A stretch of 64,000 bases of DNA from Bradyrhizobium agreste (GCF_016031625.1 NZ_JACCHP010000002.1:310001-374000), one strand, 5' to 3'. Numbered from the stretch's first letter, positions 42,152 through 51,390 are shown. The notes: generated by a model from the letters alone, not told the origin. Made by a program: numbers and translations.

Positions 42152-44700
42152 AATCGTAACCGCCGGCCCCAAAGCGGCTTCAGCAATTCGAGCGCCGTAA
42201 GCACCAAGAGTCCCGCGCCGAGCGTGATCATCAAATCGTCGACATGCAGCGGACCGAAGCGAAACAGACCGGAGGCCGGCGGCCAGAACAAGGCTGTGGC
42301 GAGAACGAGCGCAATCAAGAGGAATATCCAGAGCAATGCCGCGTTCGGACGGAAGAAGGCAGACAAGAAGGATGCGCTGAAGGATCGGTTGACCAGCACC
42401 AGCGCGAGGACGCAGACGATGAGCGCAATGAACGCGAGGGTGCGAGCCTCATCGGGCGGAATGCCGGAACCAAGCGCTGCGACGAAGATCACGGCGATCA
42501 AGGCGAAGGCCATCGCGCCCTGCAGAACGCTCCAGGCGATCAGGGGCCACGAGAACAGCTCCGCATCGGCACGCCGCGGCGGACGCTTCATGACATCGCG
42601 CTCCTCCCGTTCGGCTTCGAACACCAGCGAGCAGACGGGATCGATGACCAGCTCGAGAAAGGCGATGTGCACCGGGCCGAGCACCAGCGGCAGCCCGAAC
42701 ACCAGGGGAAACAGCGCAAGACCCGCGATCGGCACGTGAACCGCGAAGATGAAGGCCATGGCCTTGCGCAAATTGTCGTAGATCCGGCGCCCAAGGCGGA
42801 TGGATGCGACGATGGAGCCGAAGTCATCGTCGAGCAGGACGATCGAGGACGCCTCGCGGGCGACATCGGTGCCGCGGCCACCCATCGCGATTCCGATATG
42901 GGCGGCTTTCAGCGACGGCGCGTCGTTGACGCCGTCGCCCGTCATCGCGACGATCTCACCGCCGCGCTTCAACGCCTGGACGATCCGCAGCTTCTGCTCC
43001 GGCAGAACCCGCGCGAAGACGTTCACGTTCCTGACGAGTGCCTCGAGCTCGTTGTCGTCGGCGAGCTTGACCTGCTCCCCGGTGGCGACCTCATTGACGT
43101 CGAGCCCGGCCTGCCCGGCGATCGTCCGAGCGGTCGCCGGATAGTCGCCGGTGATCATAACCACGCGGATCCCGGCCGAACGGCACTCGCGAACCGCCTC
43201 CGGAACGTGAGGGCGCAACGGATCGGCAAGCCCGACCAGGCCAACGAAGCGAAATGCGAAAGCCTCCTGGGATATCGGCAGTGACGCGTCATCGCACGCG
43301 CCAACCGCCACACCCAGCACCCGAAGCCCGTCCTTCGCCATGGCCCCGACGGCAGCTTGCACGGCCTCTCGATCGGCCTCGGTCAGCCCGCATAGGCGCG
43401 CAATCGCTTCCGGCGCGCCCTTGGCGCATGCGACGAGGTCCGCCGCTGCGGATGTCCGCCAAACCTGGGTCATGGCGAGCAGCTCGGGGCGCAGACCATA
43501 GGTGCGCACCAGCATCCGCCCGCCATCCATCGCGTCTCCGTCCCCCAGGACATCACGCGCGAACGCGTGCAACGCCTTCTCCATCGGATCGAACGGCTCC
43601 GGAGAGCTTGCCAGTGCCCCGCAGCGCGCCAGCTCGGCGAATTCGGGCCCGGCATGATGCTGTCCGGACGCCTCCGCGCGCAGGCGCGCGCCGTCCAGCA
43701 GCCGCAGCTCGGCGACCGACATTTGATTCTGCGTCAGCGTTCCGGTCTTGTCGGTGCACAGGACTGTCGCTGAGCCGAGGACTTCGATGGCGGCGGCTCG
43801 CCGCGTCAGGACGCGGGCCTGCGAAATCCGCCACGCGCCCATCGCCATGAACACCGTGAGTACGACGCCGAATTCTTCCGGAAGCATCGACATGCCGATG
43901 GCGACGCCTGCCAGCAGCGCCTGCAGCCAGTCGCCGCGCGAGACGGCGTAGAGCACGACGGCGGCCAGGCTGACGATGGCGCCGCCGAGAAAGCAGAGCC
44001 GCACCAGCCTTGCGGTCTGTTGCTGAAGCCGCGGCGGCTCGGCCTGCAGACCGCGAAGCGACAGCCCGATCTTCCCGATCTCGCTGCGCGGCCCAGTGGC
44101 CTCGACCAGCGCCAGCCCCTCACCGCGCACGACGAGCGAACCGGAATACACGAATGGCTGATCCTCGCCGCCGGGCCGGTGACCGGCCGCGGTGACCTTG
44201 TCGGCGATCTTCTTGCGGACGGGCATCGACTCCCCAGTCAGCAGGGACTCGTCGATTTGCAAGTCCCGCGCCTCGACGAGCGCGGCGTCGGCGGGGACGC
44301 GATCGCCTTCGCCAAGGACGAGAAGATCGCCCTGCACGACCTCGCGGCCGGCAATTCGCCGGCGCGCACCGTCCCGTACCACCAGCGCACGCGGGCTGGT
44401 CAGGTCGCGCAAGGCTTCGAGCACGCGCTCGGTCCGGGTCTCCTGCACCACGGTGATGACGATGGACATCGCCCCGAATGCCAGCAGGATCAGCGCCTCC
44501 TTGAGATCGCCGAGCACGAGATAAATCAGCCCACCGCAAAGCAGCAGCAGGAGCATCGGCTCGCGCAGCACGTCCACCACGATGCGCAGAGGACTGCGTC
44601 GTTCCGGCCGAGGCAGTTCGTTGGGGCCGTCCGCCGCGAGCCTCGCCCGGGCCTCGGCCTCGCTCAGGCCGGCCGCACTTCCGCGGTGGACCTCGCTCAC
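42148..44700 (-). CDS. Cation-transporting P-type ATPase
   Basis: An 850-residue ion pump. The phosphorylated Asp317 lies in CTDKTGTLT, the actuator loop is LLTGES (154-159), and the hinge is MTGDGVNDAPSLKAAHIGIAMG. The transmembrane ion-binding motif reads MLPEEF (272-277) instead of the PEGLP of calcium or PEMLP of magnesium pumps. That marks a separate bacterial branch whose ion is not settled; calcium, magnesium or another cation is possible. The start is a GTG overlapping the stop of a small membrane-protein gene (GTGA), which points to coupling. Confidence 0.9.
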   Translation of the reverse strand: MSEVHRGSAAGLSEAEARARLAADGPNELPRPERRSPLRIVVDVLREPMLLLLLCGGLIYLVLGDLKEALILLAFGAMSIVITVVQETRTERVLEALRDLTSPRALVVRDGARRRIAGREVVQGDLLVLGEGDRVPADAALVEARDLQIDESLLTGESMPVRKKIADKVTAAGHRPGGEDQPFVYSGSLVVRGEGLALVEATGPRSEIGKIGLSLRGLQAEPPRLQQQTARLVRLCFLGGAIVSLAAVVLYAVSRGDWLQALLAGVAIGMSMLPEEFGVVLTVFMAMGAWRISQARVLTRRAAAIEVLGSATVLCTDKTGTLTQNQMSVAELRLLDGARLRAEASGQHHAGPEFAELARCGALASSPEPFDPMEKALHAFARDVLGDGDAMDGGRMLVRTYGLRPELLAMTQVWRTSAAADLVACAKGAPEAIARLCGLTEADREAVQAAVGAMAKDGLRVLGVAVGACDDASLPISQEAFAFRFVGLVGLADPLRPHVPEAVRECRSAGIRVVMITGDYPATARTIAGQAGLDVNEVATGEQVKLADDNELEALVRNVNVFARVLPEQKLRIVQALKRGGEIVAMTGDGVNDAPSLKAAHIGIAMGGRGTDVAREASSIVLLDDDFGSIVASIRLGRRIYDNLRKAMAFIFAVHVPIAGLALFPLVFGLPLVLGPVHIAFLELVIDPVCSLVFEAEREERDVMKRPPRRADAELFSWPLIAWSVLQGAMAFALIAVIFVAALGSGIPPDEARTLAFIALIVCVLALVLVNRSFSASFLSAFFRPNAALLWIFLLIALVLATALFWPPASGLFRFGPLHVDDLMITLGAGLLVLTALELLKPLWGRRLRF

Positions 44701-44864
44701 GGCTTTCGACGCAAGCTCCAGAGGCTGCCGGCCCCGACGATTGCGGTGACGAGCAGGACGGCGACGAAAGTCTGGATGATGGTGAAGTTCAGCGCGTCAC
44801 GCGCGACGAACAGCGCCGTGATCGCGCCGGCGAGAAGAAAAAGAATGCGAAAGATGACGCTCAT
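44697..44864 (-). CDS. Small membrane protein upstream of the P-type ATPase
   Basis: A 55-residue protein, MSVIFRILFLLAGAITALFVAR onward, with two membrane helices (about 4-22 and 28-48) and a basic end (SLWSLRRKP). GGAGG precedes the ATG by 7 bases. Four-base overlap with the ATPase gene suggests that it is a small partner or regulator of the pump, like KdpF or MgtR-type peptides. No named family is recognised. Confidence 0.7.
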   Translation of the reverse strand: MSVIFRILFLLAGAITALFVARDALNFTIIQTFVAVLLVTAIVGAGSLWSLRRKP

Positions 44865-45085
44865 GGCCGTGCCTCCAAATTCTGCATGACTTGGAGCCCG
44901 GGGCCCTCGGCATCGGGGCGCAACGCTGTCTCTGCAACCATGCACGCAGACCTTAGCCGGTCAGCGCGAGGCAAATTTGCGACAGGTCAAGCCTAATCCG
45001 GCCGTCATCGGTCGGCAGGTGCGACGTGATGTCCACCTCGTAGCGCGCAGCCGCTGCATCGCTCACGGCTGCGAGGCGTATGCGG

Positions 45086-45229
45086 CTAGCGCTTTGCCAT
45101 CAACTCGAGCGCCGGAGCAAAGCGCTCCGCGAACGTCAACGTCTTGGCATGGTGGACTGCGGCAAAGGATGCCGAGATTCCCGCCGAAGCGACCGCGAGC
45201 AAAGCAATTGCGAAAACCAGACGGCGCAT
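45086..45229 (-). CDS. Short secreted peptide (47 aa)
   Basis: A Sec signal peptide (MRRLVFAIALLAVASAGISASFA, about 23-24 residues) is followed by only about 23 residues (AVHHAKTLTFAERFAPALELMAKR region). CAGGAGG precedes the ATG by 7 bases. The mature part could form one amphipathic helix. Function unknown; it might also stay as a small membrane-anchored protein. Confidence 0.6.
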   Translation of the reverse strand: MRRLVFAIALLAVASAGISASFAAVHHAKTLTFAERFAPALELMAKR

Positions 45230-45491
45230 CTTCGCCTCCTGTTTGAGCTCGACCACTCCATAGAGATGGGACGGCTCTGTTTCAGGACGGTTTCGTGGAT
45301 GGGGGAAATTGATTTCGCTCAAGCGGCTGTGATGAAATCCGGCTTATCTGGTTACATTCGGTAACCAACTAACAAGGGTCGACGTGCTTGCAGCGCCGGC
45401 CGCGTTGGGAATTTCGTACCCGCGCCACGATCCCAGGCGCTGCGGCGACGAGCAGCATTCGCTGCAATGGGAGTCATCGAGGACTACATAA

Positions 45492-45647
45492 ATGAAGATC
45501 GTGATCCAGAAGCTCAATGGCCTGTGGCACCTCATCGTCGGATCGTGCCAGATCCGAACGCCGTTCCTGGACACCCAGGACCGCGCGCTGGTGGTCACTT
45601 ACGCCCGCCGCGCCTACCCCGGCGCCAGGATCTTCCAGCGCGACTGA
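45492..45647 (+). CDS. Small hypothetical protein (51 aa)
   Basis: Begins MKIVIQKLNGLWHLIVGSC and ends RRAYPGARIFQRD. The alternation of hydrophobic residues suggests a small beta-rich fold. It is too short for standard gene finding, but it reads as a real protein and stops 11 bases before the convergent ParB-like gene. There is no strong ribosome site. Function unknown. Confidence 0.5.
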   Translation: MKIVIQKLNGLWHLIVGSCQIRTPFLDTQDRALVVTYARRAYPGARIFQRD

Positions 45648-45658
45648 CGTGAATACCC

Positions 45659-46288
45659 TTAGTCGTCGTCCGCCGGGCCGCACCAGCCGGGCAGATAGAT
45701 CGCATTCTTGCTTCTGGCTGCCGCCATCGCCGTCTCGAGCGCCTTGTCGAAATCGGCCTCCACCGCCTTGCGGGAGACCTGCCGGCGCAGGAAGTCGGCC
45801 CACAGGAATTCGGAGAACGGCGTGGTGTCCTTGGCGAAGCCGCCCATGCGGCGCAATTCGCCGGCAAGGCTGCGGAACGGATCGTCCTTGAGGTCGGCGA
45901 CCGATTTCGGCAGGTCGCGGAACGAGCGCCGCTCGCCCTTGGCATCGTAAGGATAGACCCAGCGCTTGTTGTCCATGACGCCCCAGAAGGCCTCGCGCTC
46001 CACCATCCTGAGGTCGCCGACCACGGTTACCAGCACCTCCTTGACGCCTTCATCGTGCAGCGCGCGGCCAAGGTGATGATGGTCGATCACGTAGTAGCGC
46101 GTGTCGGGGCCGTACACGACGGGGATCATGTGCTTGCCGAGCAGATCCGCCTGCTTGTTCTTGCCATGCTCGCGCCAGCGCCTGCGCTTCTCCTTGACCT
46201 CGCGCATGCCGACCGTCATCTGCGTCGGCCGGAGCGACAGGATCGGAACCGGATGCACTCGCGGCTCGCGCGCGTTGGTCGTGGTCAT
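45659..46288 (-). CDS. ParB-like nuclease-fold protein (ParBc_2)
   Basis: A 209-residue protein of the ParBc_2 family. It begins with LSLRPTQMTVGMREVKEKRRRWRE, then has the core VVYGPDTRYYVIDHHHLGRALHDEG. It does not have the HTH domain of chromosomal ParB and has no ParA neighbour, so plasmid partition is unlikely. The His/Asp-rich core may bind a nucleotide or metal. Stand-alone members have no known role that I can state. Confidence 0.82.
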   Translation of the reverse strand: MTTTNAREPRVHPVPILSLRPTQMTVGMREVKEKRRRWREHGKNKQADLLGKHMIPVVYGPDTRYYVIDHHHLGRALHDEGVKEVLVTVVGDLRMVEREAFWGVMDNKRWVYPYDAKGERRSFRDLPKSVADLKDDPFRSLAGELRRMGGFAKDTTPFSEFLWADFLRRQVSRKAVEADFDKALETAMAAARSKNAIYLPGWCGPADDD

Positions 46289-46545
46289 GGTCGAAGGCCC
46301 CTGGCAAGTGACGGTTCGGGTTCCCGCGACTATGCCATGGGTCGCGCGGCGGCAAAATCCGTTCGGAGGACGCGCAGATCACAAGTCGAATATAGGCCAC
46401 CAGACACCACAGCCGGATCGCGGCACACTCGGTCCATGCCCAAATAGTACGAACGCACAAATGCAGCCTGGCATTGCAAAGAATTTCTGCAACGCCTGCC
46501 TCACCTATGCTATCTAGATCACCGCTTCGGAGTGATCCCCGCCCC

Positions 46546-46890
46546 ATGAACAACCAGCGGCCCATAAGCTCTGATGAGGAGCACCGGGTGCTCCAGTTCA
46601 GGCCGCGCACCCCGCCTTCTTCCCCCGGGGCCCAGCGCGGCAAGGGCACCGTGCAACCGCTGCGCGTCACGCCCGAACGGTTGGACCTGTCGCGCTACGA
46701 ACAGCCGCGCGCCGAGCCCGACAATTTCCGGCAGCGCATGCTTGCCAACATCGCGGCGCTGGCCTTCACCATCGCGCTGACGGCGATCGGGATCTGGCTC
46801 GCGGTCAGCATCGCCGACCTGCGCCGGACCCAGGATTGCGTGCTGATGGGCCGCCGCGACTGCGTCAAGATCACGACGCCGCATATTTAG
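46546..46890 (+). CDS. Small single-pass membrane protein (114 aa)
   Basis: A polar, Pro/Arg-rich cytoplasmic part (residues 1-65) is followed by one membrane helix (about 67-90, LANIAALAFTIALTAIGIWLA) and a short tail with two Cys (DCVLMGRRDC). The start at 46546 begins MNNQRPISSDEEH; the frame is open earlier. Conserved-looking but of no family I recognise. It lies upstream of the acpXL operon with a 230-base gap. Confidence 0.65.
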   Translation: MNNQRPISSDEEHRVLQFRPRTPPSSPGAQRGKGTVQPLRVTPERLDLSRYEQPRAEPDNFRQRMLANIAALAFTIALTAIGIWLAVSIADLRRTQDCVLMGRRDCVKITTPHI

Positions 46891-47123
46891 GACCGGCCCG
46901 GCACGGACCTCTCGGCGGACGGGCCCGGCCGGCATCCCCAGCCGCGTCCGTTGCTGTCCCCCGGGGCCTGCCCGGCTCCATTGAACTCAGGGCGGCGCTC
47001 CGATATACGGGCTTTCGACCCGGCCAGAGGGGGGTTTGAGGGCGTCATCAGGGGCGCGATGCCCAGCCACCGTGCCACTCTGGACAATCCGACAAATACC
47101 TACAATATATCAAAGGCTTAGTG

Positions 47124-47411
47124 ATGTCCTCCACATTCGATCAGGTCGCCACGATCATCGCTGAAACCTGCGACATCCCGCGCGACACGATCACGCCGGA
47201 TAGCCATGCCATCGATGACCTCGGCATCGACAGCCTCGATTTCCTCGATATCGCCTTCGCGATCGACAAGCAGTTCGGCATCAAGCTGCCGCTGGAGAAG
47301 TGGACTCAGGAGGTCAACGACGGCAAGGCGACCACCGAGCAGTATTTCGTGCTGAAGAACCTGTGCGCCCGCATCGACGAACTGGTTGCGGCCAAGGGCG
47401 CGAGCGCCTAA
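47124..47411 (+). CDS. acpXL: Acyl carrier protein AcpXL
   Basis: A 95-residue special acyl carrier protein that holds the very-long-chain hydroxy fatty acid (about C26-C30) for lipid A in Rhizobiales. Ser37 in LGIDSLDF is the phosphopantetheine site. The long C-terminal part ([33 protein letters not shown]) separates it from the housekeeping AcpP. It is the first gene of the operon, and an AT-rich region (AATACCTACAATATATC) lies just before it. Confidence 0.95.
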   Translation: MSSTFDQVATIIAETCDIPRDTITPDSHAIDDLGIDSLDFLDIAFAIDKQFGIKLPLEKWTQEVNDGKATTEQYFVLKNLCARIDELVAAKGASA

Positions 47412-47421
47412 GGGCGCAGTC

Positions 47422-47892
47422 ATGCAACTCGAATACTTCCACATGATCGATCGCATCGTCGACCTCAAGGTCGACGAGAAGATGATCGTCGTCGAAGCGC
47501 AGGTCCCGCAGCAAAGCACCATCTTCGAGGGGCACTTCCCGGGGTATCCCCTGATGCCCGGCGTGCTCCTGATCGAATCGATGGCGCAGGCCTCGGGCTG
47601 GCTTCAACTCGGCGTGTTCAGGTTCGAACGCATGCCGATCCTCGCCGCCGTGAAGGAGGCCAAGGTCCGCGGCTCGGTCTTCCCCGGCGAGCTCATGAGC
47701 ATCGAGGCGAGCCTCACCCATGAAGGCTCGGGCTATGCCATGACCGAGGCCAAGATCAGGGTCGGCGGCAAGCTGCGCGCGAATGCGGCGCTCACCTTCA
47801 CGCTGATTCCCTTCCCCAATGCGGATATGCGCTCCCACATGGACGCCATCGCCAAGCGCGTCGGATTTCCGCAACAGGCCATATCGTCATGA
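47422..47892 (+). CDS. fabZXL: 3-hydroxyacyl-ACP dehydratase FabZXL
   Basis: A 156-residue hot-dog-fold dehydratase. The catalytic His38 (FEGHFPGYP) and Glu52 (LLIESMAQASGW) are in place. It removes water from the growing very-long acyl chain on AcpXL. It starts 10 bases after acpXL and overlaps fabF2XL by four bases (ATGA). Confidence 0.92.
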   Translation: MQLEYFHMIDRIVDLKVDEKMIVVEAQVPQQSTIFEGHFPGYPLMPGVLLIESMAQASGWLQLGVFRFERMPILAAVKEAKVRGSVFPGELMSIEASLTHEGSGYAMTEAKIRVGGKLRANAALTFTLIPFPNADMRSHMDAIAKRVGFPQQAISS

Positions 47893-49094
47893 CTGAGACT
47901 CCCGCTTTGAAGCCGGGCCGGACCGAGGTCTGGATCACCGGCATTGGGCTCGCCACCTCGCTCGGCGAGGGCCTCGACGCCAACTGGGCCGCGCTTTCTG
48001 AGAAGCGCATCAATGTCGACGAGAAGGGCTTTGCGCCTTACATCGTGCATCCCTTGATGCCCGTATCCTTCGACAGCCAGATCCCGAAGAAGGGCGACCA
48101 GCGCCAGATGGAAGCCTGGCAGCGCATCGGCACTTATGCCGCCGGTCTTGCGCTCGATTCCGCCGGCATCAAAGGCAACAAGGACATCCTGTCGAAAATC
48201 GACATGGTCGTCGCCGCCGGCGGCGGAGAGCGCGACATCAATGTCGACAGCGGCATTCTCACCGCCGAGGCCAAGGGCGCCAACGCGCCGGGCTTCCTCA
48301 ACGAGCGGCTGATGAGCGATCTCAGGCCGACGCTGTTCCTGGCCCAGCTCTCCAACCTGCTCGCCGGCAACATCGCCATCGTGCACGGCTTAGGGGGCAC
48401 CTCGCGCACCTTCATGGGCGAAGAGGTCGCCGGCGCCGATGCCGCCCGCATCGCGCTCGCGCGTATCGCCTCGGGCGAGAGCGATATCGCGCTGGTCGGC
48501 GGCTCGCACAACGGCGAACGCAAGGACTTGCTCGTCCTCTACGAATTCGGCGACTTCAACCTGAAGGACAAGTTCGCGCCCGTCTGGGCGCGCAAGGGCC
48601 ATCCCGGCTTCGCGCTCGGCTCGGCCGGCGCCTTCCTGGTGCTGGAGTCGAAGGCGCATGCGGAAGCGCGCGGCGCCAAGCCGTTCGCCAAGCTGTCGAG
48701 CGTCGTTGCAGACCTCGCCAAACGCAAGCAGCCCGGTGACATGAGCGCCACGCTCGAGAAGCTGTGGGCCAAGCTGCCCAAGCGCGAGGGCAAGGGCGCG
48801 ATCATCACCGGGGCGACCGGGGCGGAGCCCGCGACCTCCGAGGAGCGCGATTTCCTGAAGAACCATGCCGACTTTCCGGTGCGCTCGACCGGCACTGTGT
48901 TCGGCCACGCGCTGGAAACGCAATTTCCGCTCGGCATTGCCCTCGCCGCATTGTCGATCTCGCGCGGCGCGCTGTTCCCGCCGAATGATTCCACGGGGAC
49001 CGAGATTGAAATGCAGGGCGCGCCCACCCAGATCGTGGTGGTGGGAGCCGGACACTGGCGCGGCGAAGGCATGGCGCTGGTCGAGGCAGTTTAA
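47889..49094 (+). CDS. fabF2XL: Ketosynthase-like protein FabF2XL lacking the catalytic residues
   Basis: A 401-residue ketoacyl-synthase-fold protein of the very-long-chain acyl operon. It has no cysteine anywhere. At the nucleophile site, where FabF1XL has TACASG, the sequence is RTFMGEEVAG. The first active-site His (NAHGT in FabF1XL) is replaced by ITGATG, while the second is kept (VFGHALE). It therefore cannot condense chains alone and probably pairs with FabF1XL, like the chain-length factor of polyketide synthases. Coupled to fabZXL by ATGA. Confidence 0.9.
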   Translation: MTETPALKPGRTEVWITGIGLATSLGEGLDANWAALSEKRINVDEKGFAPYIVHPLMPVSFDSQIPKKGDQRQMEAWQRIGTYAAGLALDSAGIKGNKDILSKIDMVVAAGGGERDINVDSGILTAEAKGANAPGFLNERLMSDLRPTLFLAQLSNLLAGNIAIVHGLGGTSRTFMGEEVAGADAARIALARIASGESDIALVGGSHNGERKDLLVLYEFGDFNLKDKFAPVWARKGHPGFALGSAGAFLVLESKAHAEARGAKPFAKLSSVVADLAKRKQPGDMSATLEKLWAKLPKREGKGAIITGATGAEPATSEERDFLKNHADFPVRSTGTVFGHALETQFPLGIALAALSISRGALFPPNDSTGTEIEMQGAPTQIVVVGAGHWRGEGMALVEAV

Positions 49095-49115
49095 CCAGCT
49101 CAAGCGGGGATCGAC

Positions 49116-50393
49116 ATGACTGCACCACGCGACAAACTCGGGCGTCCCGTCGTCGTCGTCACCGGCATGGGCATCATGACCTCGCTCGGCGCCGGCAAAT
49201 CCGACAATTGGGCAAAGCTCGTCGCCGGCGAATCCGGCATCCGCACCATCACGCGTTTTCCGATCGACGGCCTCAAGACCACGATGGCCGGCACGGTCGA
49301 TTTCGTCAGCGTCGATCCGTTTTCCTCCACCGCCCTCTCCGAGCGGATGGCCGAGCTGGTGACGCAGGAAGCGCTGGAGCAGGCCGGCATCGGCGCCAAG
49401 GCCGATTTCCCGGGTCCGCTCTTCCTCGCGGTCGCACCGGTCGAGGTCGAATGGCCGCAGCGTCGCGAGCTCGGTCGCGCCGTCGGCCAGCAAGACATCA
49501 CCTATGACGATCTGCTCCGCATTTCCGGCGGTGGCAAGTTCAGCGCCTACCATCATCGCTTCATGTTCGGCTCGGTTGCCGCCCATCTCGCCGAGACCTT
49601 CGGCACCAAGGGCTCGCCGATTTCGCTATCGACGGCGTGCGCCTCCGGAGCCACCTCGATCCAGCTCGGCGTCGAGGCGATCCGCCGCGGCGAGACGGAT
49701 GCGGCGCTGTGCGTCGCGACCGACGGCACCGTGAACCCGGAAGCGCTGGTGCGCTTCTCGCTGCTGTCGGCACTGTCGACCCAGAACGACCCGCCGCAGG
49801 CGGCCTCCCGCCCCTTCTCCAAGAACCGCGATGGCTTTGTGATGGCCGAAGGCGCTGGCGCGCTCGTGCTGGAAAGCTACGAGGCGGCGACCGCGCGCGG
49901 CGCAAAAATCCTCGGCGTCATCGCCGGCTGCGGCGAGCTCACCGATTCCTTCCACCGCACCCGCTCTTCGCCCGACGGTAAGCCGATCATCGGCTGCATG
50001 AACAAGACGCTGGCCGATGCCGGCATGACGCCGGACCAGATCGACCACATCAACGCGCACGGCACCGCGACGCCCGAGAACGACAAGATGGAGTTCAACA
50101 CGACGTCGGCCGTGTTCGGCGAGCTCGCGCAGAAGATTCCGGTCACCTCGAACAAGTCGATGGTCGGCCACACCATCTCGGCCGCCGGCGCGGTCGAGGC
50201 GATCTTCTCGCTGCTCACGCTCGAGCATCAGCGCATTCCGCCGACCATCAACTACGACAATCCGGATCCCACGATCCTGTTCGACGTCGTCGGCAACAAG
50301 GCGCGCGATGCCCGCGTGACCGCGGTGATGTCGAACTCGTTCGGCTTCGGCGGCCAGAACGCTTCGCTGATCCTGACCCGCGAACCGGCCTGA
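49116..50393 (+). CDS. fabF1XL: Beta-ketoacyl-ACP synthase FabF1XL
   Basis: A complete KAS II-type enzyme of 425 residues. The triad is Cys175 (STACASG), His315 (NAHGTATPENDK) and His352 (VGHTISAAG). It elongates the acyl chain on AcpXL with malonyl units in the cytoplasm. It follows fabF2XL by 21 bases, and the two probably make a heterodimer. Ordinary FabF is expected elsewhere on the chromosome. Confidence 0.94.
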   Translation: MTAPRDKLGRPVVVVTGMGIMTSLGAGKSDNWAKLVAGESGIRTITRFPIDGLKTTMAGTVDFVSVDPFSSTALSERMAELVTQEALEQAGIGAKADFPGPLFLAVAPVEVEWPQRRELGRAVGQQDITYDDLLRISGGGKFSAYHHRFMFGSVAAHLAETFGTKGSPISLSTACASGATSIQLGVEAIRRGETDAALCVATDGTVNPEALVRFSLLSALSTQNDPPQAASRPFSKNRDGFVMAEGAGALVLESYEAATARGAKILGVIAGCGELTDSFHRTRSSPDGKPIIGCMNKTLADAGMTPDQIDHINAHGTATPENDKMEFNTTSAVFGELAQKIPVTSNKSMVGHTISAAGAVEAIFSLLTLEHQRIPPTINYDNPDPTILFDVVGNKARDARVTAVMSNSFGFGGQNASLILTREPA

Positions 50394-50401
50394 CCGGACG
50401 C

Positions 50402-51334
50402 ATGGCGCTGCTGACTGCGAGCACGAAAGCCCGCGCGCGGGAGGCTGCCAAATCGCTCGGCGGCAGCTTGATCGGCGCCGCGACCGTCGCGATGCTGCGC
50501 ACCACGCGCTATTTCGATGCGGCCAAGACCTCGGACTTTTTTGCGCGCGCCGTGAAGCTGATCGGTCCGCGCCTGCGCGAGCACCGCATCGGCCGCGCCA
50601 ACCTTGCCGCCGCCTTCCCCGAGAAGTCGCCGGAGGAGATCGAACGGATCCTGATGGGCGTCTGGGACAATCTCGGCCGCGTCGGCGCCGAGTTCGCCCA
50701 TATCGACCAGGTCTGGGACTATGATCGCGACCATCCGGAGAAGAGCCGGATGGAGATTCCCGAACGCAGCATCGAGCTGTTCGATCGGATCCGCGACGAC
50801 GGCAGGCCGGCGCTGATCTTCGCCGCCCATCTCGCGAACTGGGAATTGCCGGCGCTCGCCGCGGTCGCGCATGGATTGGACACGGCGATTCTCTATCGCC
50901 GGCCGAACATCGTGTCGGCCGATCGCATCATCCAGGAGATGCGCCAGGTCAACATGGGCACGCTGATCCCGGCCGGCCGCGACGCGCCGCTGCGGCTCGC
51001 GCAGGCGCTCAAGGACGGCAAGCACGTCGCCATGCTGATCGACCAGTATCTGACGGCCGGCGTCGAGGTCACGTTCTTCGGCCGCAAGACCCGCGCCAAT
51101 CCGATGCTGGCGCGCCTCTTGCGCCAGGTCGAGTGCCCGATCCACGGCGTGCGCATCATCCGCCTGCCCGGCGGCCGCTTCCGCGGCGAGCTCACCGAGG
51201 AGATCCAGCCGGTGCGCGATGCCGATGGCAGGATCGACATCCAGGGCACGACGCAGGCGATCACGAGCGTGGTGGAAAGCTGGGTCCGCGAGCATCCCGA
51301 GCAGTGGCTATGGCTGCATAGAAGGTGGCGGTAG
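50402..51334 (+). CDS. lpxXL: Very-long-chain lipid A acyltransferase LpxXL
   Basis: A 310-residue LpxL/HtrB-family enzyme that moves the very-long-chain acyl group from AcpXL to the lipid A precursor at the inner membrane. The H-x4-E motif is in AAHLANWELP, with a Gly-Arg region (IPAGRDAPLRLAQALKDGKHVAML) and the later IDQYLTAGVEVTFFGRK. It starts 8 bases after fabF1XL. In Rhizobium and Brucella-type clusters a zinc alcohol dehydrogenase gene sits between these two; it is missing here. Confidence 0.92.
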   Translation: MALLTASTKARAREAAKSLGGSLIGAATVAMLRTTRYFDAAKTSDFFARAVKLIGPRLREHRIGRANLAAAFPEKSPEEIERILMGVWDNLGRVGAEFAHIDQVWDYDRDHPEKSRMEIPERSIELFDRIRDDGRPALIFAAHLANWELPALAAVAHGLDTAILYRRPNIVSADRIIQEMRQVNMGTLIPAGRDAPLRLAQALKDGKHVAMLIDQYLTAGVEVTFFGRKTRANPMLARLLRQVECPIHGVRIIRLPGGRFRGELTEEIQPVRDADGRIDIQGTTQAITSVVESWVREHPEQWLWLHRRWR

Positions 51335-51390
51335 GCGCTGGCGCTATTTGCTCAGCGGTCGCATTCGGACTCGGCCGGGCTCGATCACAG

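Noticed and set aside
47081..47111. Sigma-70 promoter TGGACA/TACAAT before acpXL
   Set aside because: The spacing of 14 bases is too short for a normal promoter; the region is AT-rich but no clear box pair can be fixed.
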